Shown: positions 56,934-64,000 of the stretch, piece by piece | Position numbering within the stretch: position 1 is the stretch's first letter | Layout: every line of letters starts with the position of its first letter | Assembly: GCF_030824435.1 (NCBI RefSeq) | Contig: NZ_JAVBXS010000021.1 | Coordinates: 38,346 to 102,345 of the forward strand | Reading direction: 5' to 3' | Length of the DNA stretch: 64,000 nt | From: Rheinheimera sp. | Lineage (GTDB): Bacteria; Pseudomonadota; Gammaproteobacteria; Enterobacterales; Alteromonadaceae | The notes under the pieces: generated by a model | Seen by the model: only the letters and a program-made list of their open reading frames with translations | Told to the model about the DNA's origin: nothing | The model's database searches: none | Translations under genes and position numbers: made by a program

Positions 56934-58343
56934 ATGTCTGCATCGAACGTTATGAGTTTTATGAAAGAAAACGACGTGAAGTTTGTTGATTTACGTTTTA
57001 CTGACACCAAGGGTAAAGAGCAGCATGTCACTATTCCTGCCAGCCAGATTAACGAAGATTTTTTTGAAGACGGCAAAATGTTTGACGGTTCTTCTATCGC
57101 CGGCTGGAAAGGTATCAACGACTCCGACATGATCCTGATGCCAGATGCCTCTTCTATGGTACTGGACCCGTTTTTTGAAGAAACCACTATTCTGATCAGC
57201 TGTGACGTGATTGAACCAAGCACTATGCAAGGTTACGAGCGTTGCCCGCGTTCTATCGCTAAACGTGCTGAAGAATATTTAAAATCAACAGGTATCGCTG
57301 ACACTGTATTATTCGGACCTGAGCCAGAGTGGTTTATGTTTGATGACGTGAAGTTCAAAAACGACATGTCAGGCGCTATGTTCAAAGTAGATTCTACTGA
57401 AGCAGCGTGGAACTCAGACAAAGGTTATGAAGGCGGCAACCTGGCGCACCGTCCTGGTGTAAAAGGTGGTTATTTCCCGGTACCACCGGTTGACCAACAC
57501 CACGATATCCGTAGCGCTATGTGTATGGTGCTGGAGGAAATGGGTCAGGTAGTTGAAGCGCATCACCATGAAGTTGCAACTGCTGGCCAGAACGAAATTG
57601 CCACCCGTTTTGCCACTTTAACCAAAAAAGCCGACGAAATTCAGCAACTGAAATATGTAGTGCACAACGTTGCCAATATGTACGGCAAAACTGTGACATT
57701 CATGCCAAAACCAATTGTTGGTGACAATGGTTCAGGTATGCACTGCCACCAGTCTTTAGCCAAAGACGGTGTGAATTTGTTTGCCGGTGATAAATATGCC
57801 GGTCTGTCAGAAATGGCGTTGTATTACATTGGCGGTATTATCAAACACGCTAAAGCCATCAACGCTTTCACCAACCCGTCAACCAACTCTTACAAACGTC
57901 TGGTTCCACATTATGAAGCTCCGGTGATGCTGGCTTATTCTGCCCGTAACCGTTCTGCTTCTGTGCGTATTCCATTGGTACCAAGTGCTAAAGCACGCCG
58001 TATTGAAGTACGTTTCCCGGATCCGGCGGCTAACCCGTACCTGGCTTTTGTTGCTCAGCTGATGGCTGGTTTAGACGGTATCCAGAATAAAATCCATCCG
58101 GGCGAAGCCATGGATAAAGATTTGTACGACCTGCCACCGGAAGAAGAAGCATTGATCCCTCAGGTATGTGGTTCTTTAGACGAAGCGCTGGACAACCTGG
58201 ACAAATCACGTGCCATTTTCACCAAAGGCGGCGTGATGTCAGATGCGATGATCGACGCATACATTGCATTAAAACGTGCTGAAGCCAAACGGGTTTCTAT
58301 GGCTGTACACCCACTGGAATACGAACTGTATTACAGCGTGTAA
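56934..58343 (+). CDS. glnA: type I glutamine synthetase
   Basis: Makes glutamine from glutamate, ammonia and ATP as a dodecamer. 469 residues, colinear with E. coli Gln[53 protein letters not shown] and [10 protein letters not shown]. The adenylylation tyrosine is retained in [11 protein letters not shown] near residue 397, so control by GlnE is expected. GGAGG stands six bases before the ATG. Driven by a sigma-54 promoter and terminated at 58397. Confidence 0.98.
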   Translation: MSASNVMSFMKENDVKFVDLRFTDTKGKEQHVTIPASQINEDFFEDGKMFDGSSIAGWKGINDSDMILMPDASSMVLDPFFEETTILISCDVIEPSTMQGYERCPRSIAKRAEEYLKSTGIADTVLFGPEPEWFMFDDVKFKNDMSGAMFKVDSTEAAWNSDKGYEGGNLAHRPGVKGGYFPVPPVDQHHDIRSAMCMVLEEMGQVVEAHHHEVATAGQNEIATRFATLTKKADEIQQLKYVVHNVANMYGKTVTFMPKPIVGDNGSGMHCHQSLAKDGVNLFAGDKYAGLSEMALYYIGGIIKHAKAINAFTNPSTNSYKRLVPHYEAPVMLAYSARNRSASVRIPLVPSAKARRIEVRFPDPAANPYLAFVAQLMAGLDGIQNKIHPGEAMDKDLYDLPPEEEALIPQVCGSLDEALDNLDKSRAIFTKGGVMSDAMIDAYIALKRAEAKRVSMAVHPLEYELYYSV

Positions 58344-58396
58344 GCAAAAAATGCAGGCCAACAGCGCCTGTCACAAATGACAACAAGTCATGCCAG

Positions 58397-58422
58397 AAAA
58401 AGCCCGCATTTGCGGGCTTTTT
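58397..58422 (+). terminator. terminator after glnA
   Basis: AAAAAGCCCGCA, two-base loop, TGCGGGCTTTTT. Separates glnA from the glnLG unit. Confidence 0.85.
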
Positions 58423-58500
58423 GTTCTGGTCAAATGCAATAAAGCACGATAGAGTAAACAAAAAATTACTAAACGACTCACTTGTTGTTATAGGAATAAA

Positions 58501-59016
58501 ATGAAAAAAGCAGTCTGGTTGTTGTTAATTACTTCTTTGGCGTTATCTGCAGCAGATGACAAAAAGGTTTTTGTCACAAAAGACAAAAACAACAATCTGG
58601 TATTTTCTGACAGCCCAAGTCCTGGCGCCACTCAGGTGACGGTCAAAGACACTGCCACTGTGATGGCTCCTTCTTCATCAAGCCCCATGCCAACACCTGT
58701 GGTGCAGGAAGATACTCAATTTGAAGTGGCTATTTCTAAACCTGAACAACAAGGCACAGTGCGCGAAAACAGTGGCACTGTGTATGTGTCAGGTCAAATC
58801 AAACCGATGTTTTCCACCGGCCTTCGTGTGAAACTTTATCTGGATGGCAAACAAGTGGCAGGCCCAACCGGCAATGCCAACTTTATCCTGCATGATGTGG
58901 AACGGGGTGAACACCAGCTATTACTGGAGCTGCTAAACGAAAGCGGCAAGGTAATTGCAACTAGTCCTACCACGACCTTCTATTTACATAGAGCTTCGAT
59001 TATTTCACCAAAATAG
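58501..59016 (+). CDS. secreted DUF4124-domain protein
   Basis: 171 residues with a signal peptide (MKKAVWLLLITSLALSA, cut near residue 17) and an N-terminal DUF4124 segment (KVFVTKDKNNNLVFSDSPSPGA). The C-terminal half (about 75-165) looks like a small beta-sandwich. Probably periplasmic; function unknown. It stands between glnA and glnL, an arrangement common in this group, but nothing shows that it acts in nitrogen control. The stop codon overlaps an NtrC-like site. Confidence 0.85.
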   Translation: MKKAVWLLLITSLALSAADDKKVFVTKDKNNNLVFSDSPSPGATQVTVKDTATVMAPSSSSPMPTPVVQEDTQFEVAISKPEQQGTVRENSGTVYVSGQIKPMFSTGLRVKLYLDGKQVAGPTGNANFILHDVERGEHQLLLELLNESGKVIATSPTTTFYLHRASIISPK

Positions 59017-59020
59017 TGCA
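59004..59020 (+). promoter_or_regulatory. NtrC-like site over the DUF4124 stop codon
   Basis: TTCAC-CAAAATA-GTGCA, 5-7-5 spacing with one mismatch. 63 bases (about six helical turns) before the site at 59067. Confidence 0.5.
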
Positions 59021-59066
59021 TCAGGGCTGAATTTTCAGCCCACAGCCGCTACACTGCCGGTTTCGA

Positions 59067-59083
59067 TGCACTAACATGGTGCA
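59067..59083 (+). promoter_or_regulatory. perfect NtrC-like site overlapping the glnL start codon
   Basis: TGCAC-TAACATG-GTGCA is a complete 5-7-5 dyad, and the glnL ATG (59076-59078) lies inside it. NtrC bound here would block glnLG transcription or initiation, i.e. autogenous repression, as known at E. coli glnL. Confidence 0.75.
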
Positions 59084-60173
59084 GAGGGCTAGCAGCTTGA
59101 GTCAACCGTCATTAAATTTAGCCGGCATCGATTATGCCAATCATCTCACCACCGCCATTATGGTGCTGGATGCCCAGCTTCAGGTGCAGTATTTTAATAC
59201 CGCCTGCTGTGCACTTTTGAGCATTGGCGAAAAACGTCTTTTAAATCAGTATTTTCCTGCACTTTTCCAGTTCAGCGAACTGCATGCCAGTCGCTTGCTC
59301 AGCACTTTGACCACCAAACAGGGTTTTGGCATCAGTGATGTGCATACGGTGTTACCCGATGGCCGCCATATTTTGCTGGATATTACCGCCAGCAGTCTGG
59401 AGACAGAACAGGCCACTGTGCTGGTAGAACTCAAACAAGTTGATCAACAACGCAAAATCAGCATGGAAAGTTTGCAGCAACATCAGCACTTAGCTGCGCG
59501 TGAGCTTATTCGTGGTCTGGCGCATGAAATTAAAAACCCTTTGGGTGGTTTGCGTGGTGCGGCGCAGTTGCTGGAAGAATCGCTGAATGATGAACAAAAA
59601 GAATATACCCAGCTGATTATTGCCCAGGCCGACCGGCTCAGAAATTTAGTTGACCGTCTGCTTGGCCCTTATAAACCACCACAACGCCATCTCGCCAATT
59701 TGCATCAGATCATTGAAAGAGTCAGTCAACTGGCGCAAATGGACAACCCATCAGCAGTCCAGTTTAACCGGGATTACGACCCCAGTATTCCGGACTTTTT
59801 ATTTGACCCTGAACTGATAGAACAAGCCCTGCTGAACATAGTGCGTAATGCCCAGCAGGTGTTACCAGATGGCGGCCAAATCACTTTGCAAAGCCGTATT
59901 TTGCACCAGCATACCATTCATGGCCGCCGTCACAGATTAGTGGCAACAGTCAAAGTCATCGACAATGGCCCAGGTATTCCGCCAGAAATTAAAGACACTT
60001 TGTTTTACCCTATGGTCAGCGGTAAACCCGGAGGCACAGGCCTTGGGTTATCTATAGCCCAAACTCTTATTCATCAGCACGGCGGCTGGATTGATTGTGA
60101 CAGCTGGCCTGGCCGTACTGAATTTACTTTATATTTGCCGATCAACGTTGCGGCACACCACGCAGGAGCTTAA
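59076..60173 (+). CDS. glnL: nitrogen sensor kinase NtrB
   Basis: Soluble histidine kinase/phosphatase that phosphorylates NtrC under control of PII. 365 residues: a PAS domain (about 20-125), the H-box LAHEIKNPLGGLRGAAQLL with the phosphorylated His near residue 150, and an ATPase domain with NIVRNAQQ, DNGPGIP and GGTGLGLSIA. The start codon is inside an NtrC-like site and lacks a strong ribosome site, so expression may be kept low. glnG starts two bases after its stop. Confidence 0.96.
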   Translation: MVQRASSLSQPSLNLAGIDYANHLTTAIMVLDAQLQVQYFNTACCALLSIGEKRLLNQYFPALFQFSELHASRLLSTLTTKQGFGISDVHTVLPDGRHILLDITASSLETEQATVLVELKQVDQQRKISMESLQQHQHLAARELIRGLAHEIKNPLGGLRGAAQLLEESLNDEQKEYTQLIIAQADRLRNLVDRLLGPYKPPQRHLANLHQIIERVSQLAQMDNPSAVQFNRDYDPSIPDFLFDPELIEQALLNIVRNAQQVLPDGGQITLQSRILHQHTIHGRRHRLVATVKVIDNGPGIPPEIKDTLFYPMVSGKPGGTGLGLSIAQTLIHQHGGWIDCDSWPGRTEFTLYLPINVAAHHAGA

Positions 60174-60175
60174 AA

Positions 60176-61585
60176 ATGCATCAGGATGTCTGGATTATTG
60201 ATGATGACAACTCGATTCGTTGGGTGCTGGAAAAAGCGCTGTCACGCGCTGGTATTGTCTGTGAAAGTTACGCTTCAGCTGACTTGATGTTACAACGGCT
60301 GGAATATGACCAACCTGCTGTTGTGGTGTCTGATATCCGCATGCCGGGCACAGATGGCATGGCGTTATTGTCAAAATTACAACAACTGGCGCCAGAATTG
60401 CCGGTGATTATTATGACGGCGCACTCAGATTTAGACAGCGCGGTAAATGCCTTTAAAAGAGGCGCTTTTGAATATCTGCCTAAACCTTTTGATATTAACG
60501 AAGCTGTAGCGCTGATCAGCCGCGCTTTAGAACATGCCAATGCCAAAAAGCCCAAACAACAACCGGCAGCAAGCTCACAACTCACTGAAATTATTGGTGA
60601 AGCGCCAGCCATGCAGGAAGTGTTTCGCGCTATAGGCCGTTTGTCGCGTTCCAGTATCAGCGTGCTGATCAACGGCCAGAGTGGCACTGGTAAAGAGCTG
60701 GTGGCTCATGCGCTGCATAAACACAGCCCGCGCTCGGAGCAGCCTTTTATTGCGCTGAATATGGCGGCTATTCCAAAAGATCTCATAGAGTCGGAACTGT
60801 TTGGCCATGAAAAAGGCGCTTTTACCGGCGCTGCCAACCTGCGTAAAGGCCGGTTTGAACAAGCCGATGGCGGCACTTTGTTTCTTGATGAAATTGGCGA
60901 TATGCCGCTTGATGTACAAACCCGCTTGTTAAGGGTATTGGCCGATGGTCAGTTTTACCGGGTGGGTGGTCACCAGGGGGTGAATGTTGATGTACGTATT
61001 ATTGCCGCCACCCACCAGAATCTGGAACAACTGGTAGCAGATGGCAAATTCCGCGAAGATTTATTCCATCGCCTGAATGTGATCCGTATCCATATTCCGG
61101 CACTCAAAGATCGCAAACAGGATATTCCGAAACTGGCGCAGCACTTTTTACAACAAGCCGCCAAAGAGCTGAATGTCGAAGCCAAAAGCCTGGCACAAGA
61201 CACTGAAAAATATCTGGCTCAGCTCGACTGGCCTGGTAACGTGCGTCAGCTGGAAAACACCTGCCGCTGGTTAACAGTGATGGCCAGTGGCAAACAGGTA
61301 TTGTTATCAGATTTACCACCCGAACTGACCGCAGCGCCTAAAGTGTACAGCGCAGCGAATGGTGATCATCATCAAAGCTGGCAGGAGTTATTGGCGGCAT
61401 GGGTGCAACAAAAACTGAATGCTGGTGAAGAAGATATTCTGTCAGAAGCTGGCCCTGAGTTTGAACGTATCGTGCTCAAACAAGCATTGCAGTTTACCCA
61501 TGGCCATAAACAGGACGCCGCCAAACGCCTCGGCTGGGGTCGTAATACCTTAACGCGTAAGCTCAAAGAGCTGGATATGGAATAA
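60176..61585 (+). CDS. glnG: nitrogen regulator NtrC
   Basis: Sigma-54 activator of nitrogen genes. 469 residues: a receiver domain with the phosphorylated Asp in VVSDIRMPG near 54, an AAA+ domain with Walker A GQSGTGKE near 168 and the sigma-54-contacting GAFTGA loop near 213, and a C-terminal Fis-type helix-turn-helix ending in RKLKELDME. It follows glnL by two bases. Likely regulator of the NtrC-like sites described here. Confidence 0.98.
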   Translation: MHQDVWIIDDDNSIRWVLEKALSRAGIVCESYASADLMLQRLEYDQPAVVVSDIRMPGTDGMALLSKLQQLAPELPVIIMTAHSDLDSAVNAFKRGAFEYLPKPFDINEAVALISRALEHANAKKPKQQPAASSQLTEIIGEAPAMQEVFRAIGRLSRSSISVLINGQSGTGKELVAHALHKHSPRSEQPFIALNMAAIPKDLIESELFGHEKGAFTGAANLRKGRFEQADGGTLFLDEIGDMPLDVQTRLLRVLADGQFYRVGGHQGVNVDVRIIAATHQNLEQLVADGKFREDLFHRLNVIRIHIPALKDRKQDIPKLAQHFLQQAAKELNVEAKSLAQDTEKYLAQLDWPGNVRQLENTCRWLTVMASGKQVLLSDLPPELTAAPKVYSAANGDHHQSWQELLAAWVQQKLNAGEEDILSEAGPEFERIVLKQALQFTHGHKQDAAKRLGWGRNTLTRKLKELDME

Positions 61586-61650
61586 CGGCTGACAACTGCA
61601 CAAAAGGCTGTCAGTCAGCAGCATCAGCCATGATGTTCAATTAATAATAA

Positions 61651-61688
61651 CAAGGCGCTGCGCCAATATCACCGGGCACGGCGCCTTG
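61651..61688. repeat. inverted repeat between glnG and the beta-rich gene
   Basis: CAAGGCGC and GCGCCTTG with a 22-base loop. Between converging genes; a terminator role is possible, but there is no U-run. Confidence 0.35.
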
Positions 61689-61699
61689 CTCGCACCCTG

Positions 61700-62743
61700 T
61701 TATTGACCGGCCAGTTTTTGCAATAGCTCCAACCGCTGCTGCTCTTCGGCTGACATTTCCACCGGCTCGTCAGATAACGCATCCAACGACATATATTCCA
61801 CTGCATATTCTGGCTCAGCACTTTTACCGTAGCGCGTGGGTTCGGCCGGGGATGCTGACATTTTCTCCAGCACAAAAGTTTTTAACCAATACGGGCCAGC
61901 TCTGCCTGCCAGCACTGTTTTGTGCACTTTTAATTGCAGCTGCTGCGGGCCGCTACCCAGTTTATCTGTGGCTGTGAGTTGCGCCAGTGGCTGCTGCGTC
62001 TGGCTAAATAAATTGGCGCGCAAGCGGTAAAAACCAGCTTGTTTAACACTGATATGCAGTGGGATCACTAAATCGGCCCCCACAGCCGATGGGCTGCCGA
62101 CAGCAGTAATTTCCGCCACCGGCTGACTGTATTCAATAGCGGTTTGTAACTGTTGTTGTTCACCCTGATGCTCAAAGCTAAAACGCACTTCAAGTTCACC
62201 GTCCCAGTCAGGCTCCGGGCTTAACACTGCATCATAACGGCCATCCAAACCCTGTAATGCAGCAGTGATCAGTACTTTTTCCTGCTGCAGCGCCACCAGC
62301 TGCACCTGAACTTCGGTTAACGCAATACCACTGCTGACAAGACTAACCCGCACCTGTTCCGGGTAACTAAACCTGTATTGACTGGCTTCCAGTCTGATAC
62401 TGCCACCACCGGCAACCGGAATACTCTGAGCAAAAAACTGGTTCGGCTGTAACAATTGTACGTCTGCCACTGTCAGCGGTCTGGCATAAGCCGGAGCTGC
62501 CACTTCAGCGGCATAACTTTGCGCCACCAATGCAAAACTTTGTTGCAGTTCTTCAGGCAGTTGCTCTTTTACTTCCACCAGCTGAGTGCCCTGTTGTTCT
62601 GCTTTTGCCTGAGTAACTGGCTGAGGTTGTACCGGTGTAACCAGAGGCGCTATTTGTGTTGGTAACACAGCTACAGGCTGACTAAACCACCAAAACAGCA
62701 GCCCGGCCACAACCACTAACCACCACAAATTGCGCCTGTTCAT
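61700..62743 (-). CDS. membrane-anchored beta-rich protein coupled to a lipase-like gene
   Basis: 347 residues that I do not recognise with certainty. An N-terminal membrane anchor (about 5-22) is followed by a Pro/Gln-rich linker (about 25-60), then a region with many predicted beta strands (about 90-310), possibly two beta-sandwich domains, and an acidic tail. It lies two bases after the lipase-like gene. Length, anchor and position are those of lipase foldases (LifO), but the foldase motif with RxxFDY is missing. A DUF4785-type protein is a tentative alternative. Confidence 0.65.
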   Translation of the reverse strand: MNRRNLWWLVVVAGLLFWWFSQPVAVLPTQIAPLVTPVQPQPVTQAKAEQQGTQLVEVKEQLPEELQQSFALVAQSYAAEVAAPAYARPLTVADVQLLQPNQFFAQSIPVAGGGSIRLEASQYRFSYPEQVRVSLVSSGIALTEVQVQLVALQQEKVLITAALQGLDGRYDAVLSPEPDWDGELEVRFSFEHQGEQQQLQTAIEYSQPVAEITAVGSPSAVGADLVIPLHISVKQAGFYRLRANLFSQTQQPLAQLTATDKLGSGPQQLQLKVHKTVLAGRAGPYWLKTFVLEKMSASPAEPTRYGKSAEPEYAVEYMSLDALSDEPVEMSAEEQQRLELLQKLAGQ

Positions 62744-62745
62744 TG

Positions 62746-63801
62746 TTAACCCTGATTGGCTGTGCGGTACAACAAGTCAGACATACTGTAACTTTCTGAG
62801 CCTTTGACCACACGGTATTTCGAAGCAAATATCCACCAGCCGCGGCTTTCGTCGTAAGTGGTGAAGCTTAAAGTTTTGCCATCCAGATAATTTTTACTGC
62901 TGTTGACCGCTGTGACATTACCACGCCTTGCGGCGTCTATCAGGTTGCTGTGGGTGTAATCCTGGCTCATCAGCATGGGGTAATGGTACGGCATAAAATT
63001 GCTGACACCAGATTGACCCGTCAGTTTGCCGTCAAAGGCTACTGTAGTTGAGCAGCTATCAAAAGCGGCTACTGCAGACGCACCACAACTGGAATGAGGT
63101 GACACTACACCGTCATCATTGCCAGGTAAAAACGGGCTGGTCAGACCTAAGAAAGCGGAAGATGCACCGGCAAAACGTAATCTTGGCACCCGGCTTTGTG
63201 GCATGGCTGCAAGCTGTCTGGCTGTGTTGACTCTTAAATCCTGCAGCACTCCCACATTGGTGGCACTGGGAATTTCGCCAAGCCAAAGCGATAAAGCAGC
63301 TTTCAGCGCCGCGTCGACCAGACCACCACCAGTGGCCACATTCACCGCCAAATCAGCCAGCTCAGAACCACCACCAGCACCGGCAAAATCGAAGGTAGCA
63401 ACAATATTAAGTGGTGTCATACCGGCGTTTTGCAACCAAAGCGCTTGATTATCAATCAGATAACGACTAACCAAATCGCCGGTGGAATGGCTGACAATAA
63501 TACAGCCGTTTTTGCAGGTTTGATTGAGCGACAGTTGTTTCAGTTTTGGCCAGACGTAGTCTGTGGCAATTTTACCTTTAATACGCTCATGGGACGGCCA
63601 GTCAATCCTTACATCAGCTCTGGCATTCCAGTAGTTTTGCCAATAAGACTCACCATTTTGTGTCACTTCTGCCGCTGCTGGTTTGCTTTTGAGCTGATCA
63701 GGCTGAAAACCGTGGATCAACACCACAGGATAACCCGCTACTGCGGCTTGCGCCTGTATGCTAAAGGCAGCCAAAGCCGCCAAAGAGTAAATTAGTTTCA
63801 T
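62746..63801 (-). CDS. secreted lipase-like alpha/beta hydrolase
   Basis: 351 residues with a signal peptide cut near residue 19 (AQA). The oxyanion motif HGF is at 30-32 and the nucleophile elbow is SHSTG, with Ser at 106; most lipases have G at the first position. An acid (NDDGVV region, near 229) and a late His (HSN region) can complete the triad. Cysteines at 96 and 100, and a second pair near 240-250, may form disulfides. Substrate not known; lipase or esterase is the best guess. Followed directly by the anchored beta-rich gene. Confidence 0.85.
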   Translation of the reverse strand: MKLIYSLAALAAFSIQAQAAVAGYPVVLIHGFQPDQLKSKPAAAEVTQNGESYWQNYWNARADVRIDWPSHERIKGKIATDYVWPKLKQLSLNQTCKNGCIIVSHSTGDLVSRYLIDNQALWLQNAGMTPLNIVATFDFAGAGGGSELADLAVNVATGGGLVDAALKAALSLWLGEIPSATNVGVLQDLRVNTARQLAAMPQSRVPRLRFAGASSAFLGLTSPFLPGNDDGVVSPHSSCGASAVAAFDSCSTTVAFDGKLTGQSGVSNFMPYHYPMLMSQDYTHSNLIDAARRGNVTAVNSSKNYLDGKTLSFTTYDESRGWWIFASKYRVVKGSESYSMSDLLYRTANQG

Positions 63802-64000
63802 CGTCTATCCCCGTATCTTTATTGATTATGTTCGGGATTTTCCCTGTACAGCAGTCAGGAACTGCCCGTCAGGGTTCCAAGATAGAGCAAAAGAAACTGA
63901 ACACAACCGATGATTTTGGGGAAATTTGTTAACATCATTCTGACAATACAGCTGTTTTGTTTGAATATTTTTCATATAAAAAGATGAGATGTATAAGTAA

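Noticed and set aside
61700..62743. Annotation as lipase foldase (LifO)
   Set aside because: Size and position fit, but the foldase motif and helical pattern are missing; kept as an unknown beta-rich protein.
1..64000. CRISPR array, prophage, insertion sequence, tRNA or rRNA gene
   Set aside because: Looked for regularly spaced repeats, transposase or phage genes, and cloverleaf or rRNA-like sequence; none was seen. The only tandem array has no spacers.

Overview
The window is chromosomal DNA of a gammaproteobacterium, most like the Alteromonadales/Chromatiales group that holds Rheinheimera, Shewanella and Alteromonas relatives. This rests on gene order (mrcA / pilMNOPQ-aroK-aroB-damX, argCBFGH, metJ / metBL, hslVU, glnA / glnLG), on protein similarity as I remember the families, and on moderate GC. 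No insertion sequence, prophage, CRISPR array, tRNA or rRNA was seen. Genes are tightly packed, and most are housekeeping or regulatory.

Layout. 1-7100 (minus strand): type IV pilus assembly genes pilMNOPQ, then aroK, aroB and a truncated damX; mrcA is divergent (7245-9800). 9916-15626 (minus): arginine operon argCBFGH. 16022-18736 (minus): a SulP anion transporter, then an unknown membrane protein with a small upstream partner. 19073-23364: methionine/threonine control unit, with metB-metL divergent from metJ and two MetJ operator clusters between them. 23479-25645: malic enzyme and rpmE. 25873-31275 (plus): priA, an ftsN-like gene, hslV, hslU and a DUF971 gene. 31374-37258 (minus): HPP-CBS membrane protein, HBM-type chemoreceptor, PAP2 phosphatase and a GGDEF-EAL protein. 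37433-42914: rraA, hutG, a second GGDEF-EAL protein, hutI and hutC, a partial histidine-utilisation cluster with a probable HutC operator. 43353-45377: a second chemoreceptor, followed by a 23-unit pentanucleotide repeat. 45886-54071: mostly small enzymes, a membrane-anchored nuclease-like protein, and a response regulator with a repeat-rich tail. 54512-61585: typA, then the nitrogen unit glnA / DUF4124 / glnL / glnG with NtrC-like sites and a sigma-54 promoter. 61700-63801 (minus): a secreted lipase-like hydrolase followed directly by an anchored beta-rich protein.

How the genes work together. Three local circuits can be read from the DNA. MetJ faces its own operators. HutC faces hutI across a perfect palindrome. 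NtrC sites precede glnA and also overlap the glnL start codon, which suggests that the operon's own product controls it. Two c-di-GMP proteins, two chemoreceptors and the type IV pilus genes suggest a surface-active, motile lifestyle (inference).

The best candidates for something undescribed are the lipase and anchored-protein pair (61700-63801), the two-TM protein with an apparently dead Mrr-like domain (45886-46479), the 67-aa/203-aa gene pair (17906-18736), an NtrC-like dyad in the 0.7-kb gap before the malic enzyme gene, and two families of structured intergenic repeats (11340-11432 and 54261-54409). Start codons were revised wherever a ribosome binding site or family alignment favoured an internal start.
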